64,000 nucleotides of DNA from Trichomonas vaginalis G3. Its lineage: Eukaryota; Parabasalia; Trichomonadida; Trichomonadidae. The translations under genes were made by a program, and so were the position numbers. The DNA is taken from NCBI RefSeq assembly GCF_026262505.1, contig NC_067207.1, positions 1,744,252-1,808,251 of the forward strand. Direction: 5' to 3'. The notes under the pieces were generated by a model, which worked only from the letters and a program-made list of their open reading frames with translations, searched no databases and was not told where the DNA came from. Below are positions 58,582 through 64,000 of this stretch, in pieces (the stretch's first letter is position 1; each line of letters opens with the position of its first letter).

Positions 58582-61500
58582 ATGTCGTCATTGGATGAAA
58601 TTCATCAACGAATGGCGACGTTTTTGCGCAATATTAAGAATAAAACCGCCGATTTAGATTACGAGTGGTTTAATTTCCGATCTTTTTTTGTTAATTTGGC
58701 GCAAACAAAAACAGAATTTCAATCTACTGCTCTGACAACAAAGTTAATATCGCAAATCAAAAGCTTAGATGGATTTAGCGAAAAATTTCCAGAATCTGTG
58801 TTCCTTACAGTATTTCCAGATTTAAAATATGAATATCACCTGGAACCTGCGAAAACAGAAAGGATAAACTATATCAAAAAGCGATATCAACTAACAACAC
58901 AATACAGTATGAATACAAATCCTACATTTAAAACTCCTGAAATCGATTTATCAAAGATCCATGCTCCAAAATCAGCAAGGTCTACATGCCCACGACGAAA
59001 ATCACTACAACCTTCTCCTGTTAAGCTAAATCAATCATCACAACTACTTGCAAACGAATTAAAAAGCTCTCCAATTCTTCAAACTACATTAGATCTTTCA
59101 CAAGTTACAGAAACAACATCAAAACTACTTCCAAATAAGCTTGTCGACCAGGGTGATGCAATTTCTTACGTTTCTAAAAGTGATTCAGGTTCACCAGATA
59201 TTTTACTTCAATTCGGTTCACTTAATAGAGAGAATAGATATTCATTTAGTGTACTACAACAACCACCAATTGATGGAGATTTCCAAACAGTTTCAAGAAG
59301 TGGAGTTATTACTTTACAACAAAATGGGTTTTCTGAATTTCTTTCGCTAGATGCATTCATAAAAGAAAAGATGAACTTCGATATGATATCAAAAATCAAT
59401 GTTTTCTCGCAGTTCAAAGAATATAAAACTTTTAAGATTTGGAAATTGAGAACAATCAAAAATCTGTTCAATAAAAAGCGTGATAGTATTTCCCAGAAGT
59501 CATGGTTAACAAAAACGCCTTTACCACCGAAATTTTTCGAATTTAGAAAAATTATTCAAAATCTTTACAAGTGCGAACTGTTTCCAATGAATACAGTCAA
59601 AATACACTATTTCAATGTTATTAAAAGAGATTTTGAGGACTCTGCAGAAAAAAATTTAGTAATAGTTCAAGAATGCTCAGCAGCAACTACAAAATTACTT
59701 AGAGAGTTAGCAGAAAACCTATACGACAAATATTTATTCGAGTCAACACCAAGAAGCATTGATTATGTAAAAGATAAAAAGATTCCGTCTGAATTACTAT
59801 CAGCAGCCACTTGTCTGCATAAGCATGGATTAAGTATTGTTGAAGAAGAGCTCGTAAAAGAACAAAGACAAAAAAGAATTGATATTGCTTTTAATAATGT
59901 GAAAAGTTTGAAACAATTTTCCGCAGTTTGTGATGAAAACATCATCAAAATCCTTTTGGAACTATTCAGAAAAGAAGCAAAGAAGTTATGTAATATTTTT
60001 ATCACAGATAACCATGAAATTACATTCAAAGTATACTTAACATTCTTGAATAACTCCATTTGCCTCTCTCCAAGCTTTGAAGAGTTCCAATCTCTTATGA
60101 ATTCCACATTGGAATTATATCTCAGATATTTCCATTCTTATTTGCGGCCAATATGCATTGATATGAAAGGAGAGCTACATGTATCAGAAGAAGATATGCA
60201 GAATCATACTCCTTGGCGCATTTTAATGAAAAATGATTTAATATTTAACGAATATCTTGACAAATTCATGAATGCTCTGAAGGAAAGCTACGATGAAGCA
60301 TACCAAACGCTATTGACATACAAGAACACAACACATGACATATACGAAATGGACAGACAATGGGAATCAATCAAAAATTCGACAGATTTGACAATTTTCA
60401 TAAATAATTTGTCAAATCTGAACAAATTGAAAGAGAGTGCGTATTCTTTCAGAATGAATTACTCCCATGGTATGATATCTTTAGAAGCACATGCTTTGCA
60501 AGATGACTTGAAAGTTGTTGTTGATAAATTAATTGAAAATAACAACAATATTTTGTTCCGAAACTACAAAATCATCTGCCAAAACATTATTTCTGATGTG
60601 AAGCAGAAGATAGATTCATTAAAACTCAGTGGAGATACACTTGAAGATTTAGCTGTTTTTAATCTCGGAATTTCAAATGCATTGAATTTTATTCCTGAAT
60701 TAACTAAATCCACAGAAATTGTAAATTCGATTTACAGCAAAGCCATCGAAATGGGTGACTTCTTAACACCTATATTATCACAAAGTCTTCAAGAAGTTAA
60801 CACTGTGATCGATGATTTCAAGAGCTTGTTGAATCGTTCTCAACAAATGATGCTGGAAAGAAAAGATTACATTAATTCGATTTTGAATGAACAACAAAAA
60901 GAAATCGAAAAGAAAATTGGAATTTTCGGAAGACAGTTGAAGTCCCAGTTCAGCCAAATCGAACCAAATCAATCTCCTTCTGTCGCTATCAATGATATCA
61001 ATGAATGTCTTGAGAAGATAAACAACTTAAAATCGACAATCAAAGAATTTGTAAATACCGCAAGTCGATTGAATTTTAGCGGTTATGACTTTTCTCAAAT
61101 TGATAAGACAGAAAGCGAATTGAAAAAGATTTTGCAGTATTGGAATGAATATCAAGTATTCATGGATGAGTACAACTTCTTGGTTGAATCAAAGATGGTC
61201 GAATTGGACATGAATAGAATGATTGAATTCCTAGGAAATTATAATGAAAGAGATTTGAAAAATGTTCAAAATCCACTTTTTGAACGAATGTCACTTTTCT
61301 TTGGCCAATTATATGAATATCAGCCTTTATTCCATATATTATCGAAAGTCCAATTTAATTCGGAAAGATGGTTCGGATTCTGCCAAATTCTCGAGATGAA
61401 TTTCGAACAATTCAAATTTATGATTGTCAAAAAAGTTTTGAATCAAACATTGATGGATAAATTTGATTTGATAAGAAATTACATCTTGAACATGCAGCAG

Positions 61501-64000
61501 AGAGAAGACATGATCAAGACATTCAACAATTATCACGAAGAATATTCGAATATTGTGTTTAAATTCGTTCATTCGAATATTTGCAATCACTCTGTCATAT
61601 CTTTCCCGAATTTATCAGATATTACAACTCAATTGCAAAATTATTTGTTGTATATCGAAAACTCTTCATCTTCTGAATATTTTGATTCAATTAAATTAAG
61701 AGCAGAAGTTTGGAAAAGTGAACTCAACCAAAGTGTTTCGATTTTGAACAGTTTGTTTGATTTCCAGTCACAATATATCTTCATGTCATCGCTTTTGGTT
61801 TCTTTCCTTTCTTTGCATTTTTCTTACGAATATTTGCATATACAAAATATTAAAAATTGGTTTTTGTCATTTTTAGAAAAAGTGACAAAAGAACCACATT
61901 TGATATCATTAGTTCCAAAAAGCGAAGAGAGATTGCAATCAGAATTAAGTAGCAGTGAAAATACAGCTATGGTTTCTACGAAATCATTAAATTCTGAATT
62001 ATTTAATTCAAAAGCATCATTATCAAGTTTACAAAACAGTCAAATCAAAGGAATTTCAAATGATATCTTGTTGAGAGTAACAAATTCTGATCCATCAAAG
62101 TTTGTTGGTGATTTCTTGATCAATCTTTTAAATGAATGCAAAAAGAGATGTCAATTTGTTTCAAAAGAAATCGAAAACTTGTTTGACATACAAAGAAAAG
62201 AATTTCCAAGATTATATTTCGTTGACAACAAACAACTTTCGAATATAATTTTAAGTTGTTTGAACTTAAAACAAAGCATTGATGATTTGAAACCAATCTT
62301 CCCATCTATTTCTAAAGTCGCTATCTCTATTACAGATCAAGAAAGTTTAGTTGGAGTTACAAATAATTTCGGAGAAACTTATTTGTTTTCTGGTGTTTTT
62401 CCACTTGAAAAATATACAATTACACAAATTTTGAATGTAATTGAAAATGAAATGAGAAACTCAGTGAAAACATCAATTGGAGATGCTTTTACTTCAAGAG
62501 AATACACAGATCTATCTAAGTGGTACCAAAAGTATCCAATACAGTCTTCTTTGATTGCAGAAAATGCTTATTTCTTCTCTTCTGTCATGGAAATTTTCTC
62601 AAGAGAATATTCAAAAATTGATTGGTTGTTGTTCAAACAAAATGTACAAGAAACCATTAAATTTTTGTCGAAAGAGCTTCAGTATTATCCTGAGAAATCA
62701 GTCTTAATCAATCTCCTTATGTCTTTGAAGCTGAGACACAGAGATATTTTGCAAAGTTTCGAATCAGAAGAAAAAATATCTCAGTTTTCTTTGAAATTTA
62801 GACGTCACTTTTTCCATCAAAGAAATCCATATGGAGATATTTTCGTCAATTTCGCTGATAACCAAACTATTCCTTACTACTATGAGCTTATTACTGAACC
62901 GAGATTGTTCCCAATGACTGATTCGGAAGAAGATTCTTTCCTTGTCTTTGCTCATTGTTTAACAAACCCCGAAACATTTTTCATCAAACAATTTTCAGAT
63001 GAAAACAATCGAAATCTTCTGAAAGTTTTTGCTGATTACATTGGAATGCCTTACTTCGAAATTTGTTCTACAAATATGCTCGATAATTTCATTGTTGCAG
63101 CCAACAAAATCAAAGCAATTGTCAACATTTTGAGTTTTCCAAGCATTACTTCTCAGATGCATGATTATTTCAGATGTGTTGAAGACAAATTGACAACTAT
63201 GAAGAGTTCCAATTCCTTCCATGAAATAACGATTGGGCCAACATCATTCCTCATTAATTTCCAACAAGAAAACATTCCTTCGTCATTGAAACAAAGACTG
63301 AGACCAATTCATTTGAATAAAACATCTAAAACAGAATTTCTACAAAAAATTAAAGAGATTCAGGAACTTAACAGAAACAATGACATTCAACATGACATTA
63401 AATTGGATTTGTTATCCAAATTGGTATTGAGACAAAACCAAATTCAAGAGATATCGCAAAACAAAAAGAAATTTAGAATTTTCTTCGATATTTGCGAATT
63501 TTTGTTGACAGGAAAAGTTGTTAAATACGAAGAACCAATTACAATAAATCTCTCGGAAACATTATTTCAAAAGATAGAAAACATCAAAGATCAAGTCTTC
63601 CAATTGGACACAAACTCGTCTAAATCATACAGACAAGACTATCCAACAAAATCCATTTCGAAGAAAATTATGATTACTTCGAAATCAACTTTAATTGCTA
63701 TGTCATTAATTTTTGTTTCATTAGGAGAGAAAATACAAAGAATCACGTATTCAATCTCAAGTTTAACTGATGATTATGTTAATTTAGTAATCAATGATTA
63801 CGGATCGATTCAATTTATGATTTTTAGAGAAATCAAAGAAGAAAATGTTGATTCTATAATAATTCCTGACATTTCCATAAAAGATTTTGCATTAATACTG
63901 GTAGAATACAAATCATTCAAGCAGAATCAAGTGGAAATCCTTGCATTCGTTGATTCTTTCATCAATCAAATGACTTCTTCTCAAAAAAGTTTGCAAAAAC
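58582..64000 (+). CDS. Dynein heavy chain-like protein with degenerate AAA1 (3' end off-window)
   Basis: Open for 1806 codons to the window edge, from the ATG in ATAATATGTCGTCATTGG. Residues 1-870 form a tail that is shorter than usual. The linker (DHC_N2-like) runs from about 880 to 1350: LYEYQPLFHILSKVQFNSER followed by RWFGFCQILEMNF near 910-945, and FPRLYFVDNKQLSNIILSC near 1210, matching the family's RFYFLSNDELLEILS. AAA1 begins near 1415 (NPYGDIFVNFADNQTIPYYY; EPRLFPMTDSEEDSFLVF). The place of the P-loop (GPAGTGKTET in active dyneins) has no GK[ST], the Walker B/FDEFNR strand is replaced by a VNILSFPSI-like segment, and the end of AAA1 is still recognisable as FLINFQQENIPSSLKQRLRP (for FITMNPGYxGRxxLPxNLKxLFRP). 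It is thus homologous to dynein but apparently unable to use ATP at AAA1. The rest, including AAA2-AAA6 and the stalk, is off-window. Confidence 0.65.
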   Translation, partial: MSSLDEIHQRMATFLRNIKNKTADLDYEWFNFRSFFVNLAQTKTEFQSTALTTKLISQIKSLDGFSEKFPESVFLTVFPDLKYEYHLEPAKTERINYIKKRYQLTTQYSMNTNPTFKTPEIDLSKIHAPKSARSTCPRRKSLQPSPVKLNQSSQLLANELKSSPILQTTLDLSQVTETTSKLLPNKLVDQGDAISYVSKSDSGSPDILLQFGSLNRENRYSFSVLQQPPIDGDFQTVSRSGVITLQQNGFSEFLSLDAFIKEKMNFDMISKINVFSQFKEYKTFKIWKLRTIKNLFNKKRDSISQKSWLTKTPLPPKFFEFRKIIQNLYKCELFPMNTVKIHYFNVIKRDFEDSAEKNLVIVQECSAATTKLLRELAENLYDKYLFESTPRSIDYVKDKKIPSELLSAATCLHKHGLSIVEEELVKEQRQKRIDIAFNNVKSLKQFSAVCDENIIKILLELFRKEAKKLCNIFITDNHEITFKVYLTFLNNSICLSPSFEEFQSLMNSTLELYLRYFHSYLRPICIDMKGELHVSEEDMQNHTPWRILMKNDLIFNEYLDKFMNALKESYDEAYQTLLTYKNTTHDIYEMDRQWESIKNSTDLTIFINNLSNLNKLKESAYSFRMNYSHGMISLEAHALQDDLKVVVDKLIENNNNILFRNYKIICQNIISDVKQKIDSLKLSGDTLEDLAVFNLGISNALNFIPELTKSTEIVNSIYSKAIEMGDFLTPILSQSLQEVNTVIDDFKSLLNRSQQMMLERKDYINSILNEQQKEIEKKIGIFGRQLKSQFSQIEPNQSPSVAINDINECLEKINNLKSTIKEFVNTASRLNFSGYDFSQIDKTESELKKILQYWNEYQVFMDEYNFLVESKMVELDMNRMIEFLGNYNERDLKNVQNPLFERMSLFFGQLYEYQPLFHILSKVQFNSERWFGFCQILEMNFEQFKFMIVKKVLNQTLMDKFDLIRNYILNMQQREDMIKTFNNYHEEYSNIVFKFVHSNICNHSVISFPNLSDITTQLQNYLLYIENSSSSEYFDSIKLRAEVWKSELNQSVSILNSLFDFQSQYIFMSSLLVSFLSLHFSYEYLHIQNIKNWFLSFLEKVTKEPHLISLVPKSEERLQSELSSSENTAMVSTKSLNSELFNSKASLSSLQNSQIKGISNDILLRVTNSDPSKFVGDFLINLLNECKKRCQFVSKEIENLFDIQRKEFPRLYFVDNKQLSNIILSCLNLKQSIDDLKPIFPSISKVAISITDQESLVGVTNNFGETYLFSGVFPLEKYTITQILNVIENEMRNSVKTSIGDAFTSREYTDLSKWYQKYPIQSSLIAENAYFFSSVMEIFSREYSKIDWLLFKQNVQETIKFLSKELQYYPEKSVLINLLMSLKLRHRDILQSFESEEKISQFSLKFRRHFFHQRNPYGDIFVNFADNQTIPYYYELITEPRLFPMTDSEEDSFLVFAHCLTNPETFFIKQFSDENNRNLLKVFADYIGMPYFEICSTNMLDNFIVAANKIKAIVNILSFPSITSQMHDYFRCVEDKLTTMKSSNSFHEITIGPTSFLINFQQENIPSSLKQRLRPIHLNKTSKTEFLQKIKEIQELNRNNDIQHDIKLDLLSKLVLRQNQIQEISQNKKKFRIFFDICEFLLTGKVVKYEEPITINLSETLFQKIENIKDQVFQLDTNSSKSYRQDYPTKSISKKIMITSKSTLIAMSLIFVSLGEKIQRITYSISSLTDDYVNLVINDYGSIQFMIFREIKEENVDSIIIPDISIKDFALILVEYKSFKQNQVEILAFVDSFINQMTSSQKSLQK

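Overview
The window looks like a contig from a parabasalid protist (a trichomonad such as Trichomonas, Tritrichomonas or a relative). The reasons are: AT-rich intergenic DNA; genes with no visible introns; two compact Myb-repeat proteins; a protein resembling the trichomonad-specific initiator-binding domain (IBP39 type); a very large multi-span receptor-like nucleotidyl cyclase; a TKL-like kinase with a helical tail; short initiator-like motifs (TCA-type) just upstream of start codons; and a large Polinton/Maverick element of the kind that fills trichomonad genomes. The exact species cannot be settled from the sequence alone.

Bases 1 to about 22,017 are one virus-like Polinton/Maverick element whose left end lies outside the window. 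It carries a phage-like tail-fibre gene, retroviral-type integrase, protein-primed type B DNA polymerase, an HNH-type protein, an FtsK/HerA-type packaging ATPase, a D5-like SF3 helicase, a double-jelly-roll major capsid protein, and many small or coiled-coil genes packed head to tail. It is a fossil: several large genes are interrupted (very roughly twenty breaks in all), while PolB and about a dozen small genes remain open, so it is probably fairly young. It also holds a 21-bp minisatellite and a 304-residue gene bracketed by inverted copies of a roughly 85-bp repeat. Its right end is marked by a GC-rich hairpin and a run of 26 T at 21,978-22,042.

Bases 22,043-64,000 are host chromosome with widely spaced genes. 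In order: a C2-like 165-aa protein; tRNA-Gly(UCC); a low-complexity Lys/Ser/Pro/His protein split by a frameshift; a tandem array of perfect hairpins; a helical 691-aa protein; ubiquitin-L40; a TRAPPC9/Trs120-like TRAPP subunit; a protein kinase; a three-repeat Myb protein; an IBD-like protein; a 2.3-kb TIR element with a 0.9-kb palindromic core; a receptor-type cyclase gene with an in-frame stop; a coiled-coil gene with a frameshift; a two-repeat Myb protein; and the first 1,806 codons of a dynein-heavy-chain-like protein whose AAA1 site looks nucleotide-dead.

The observations most worth following up are the hairpin array at 27.7-28.1 kb, the palindromic TIR element at 42.5-44.9 kb, the dynein-like protein with a degenerate AAA1, the IR-bracketed cargo gene and apparent promoter classes of the Polinton, and the TCTCAAA motif shared by host genes.
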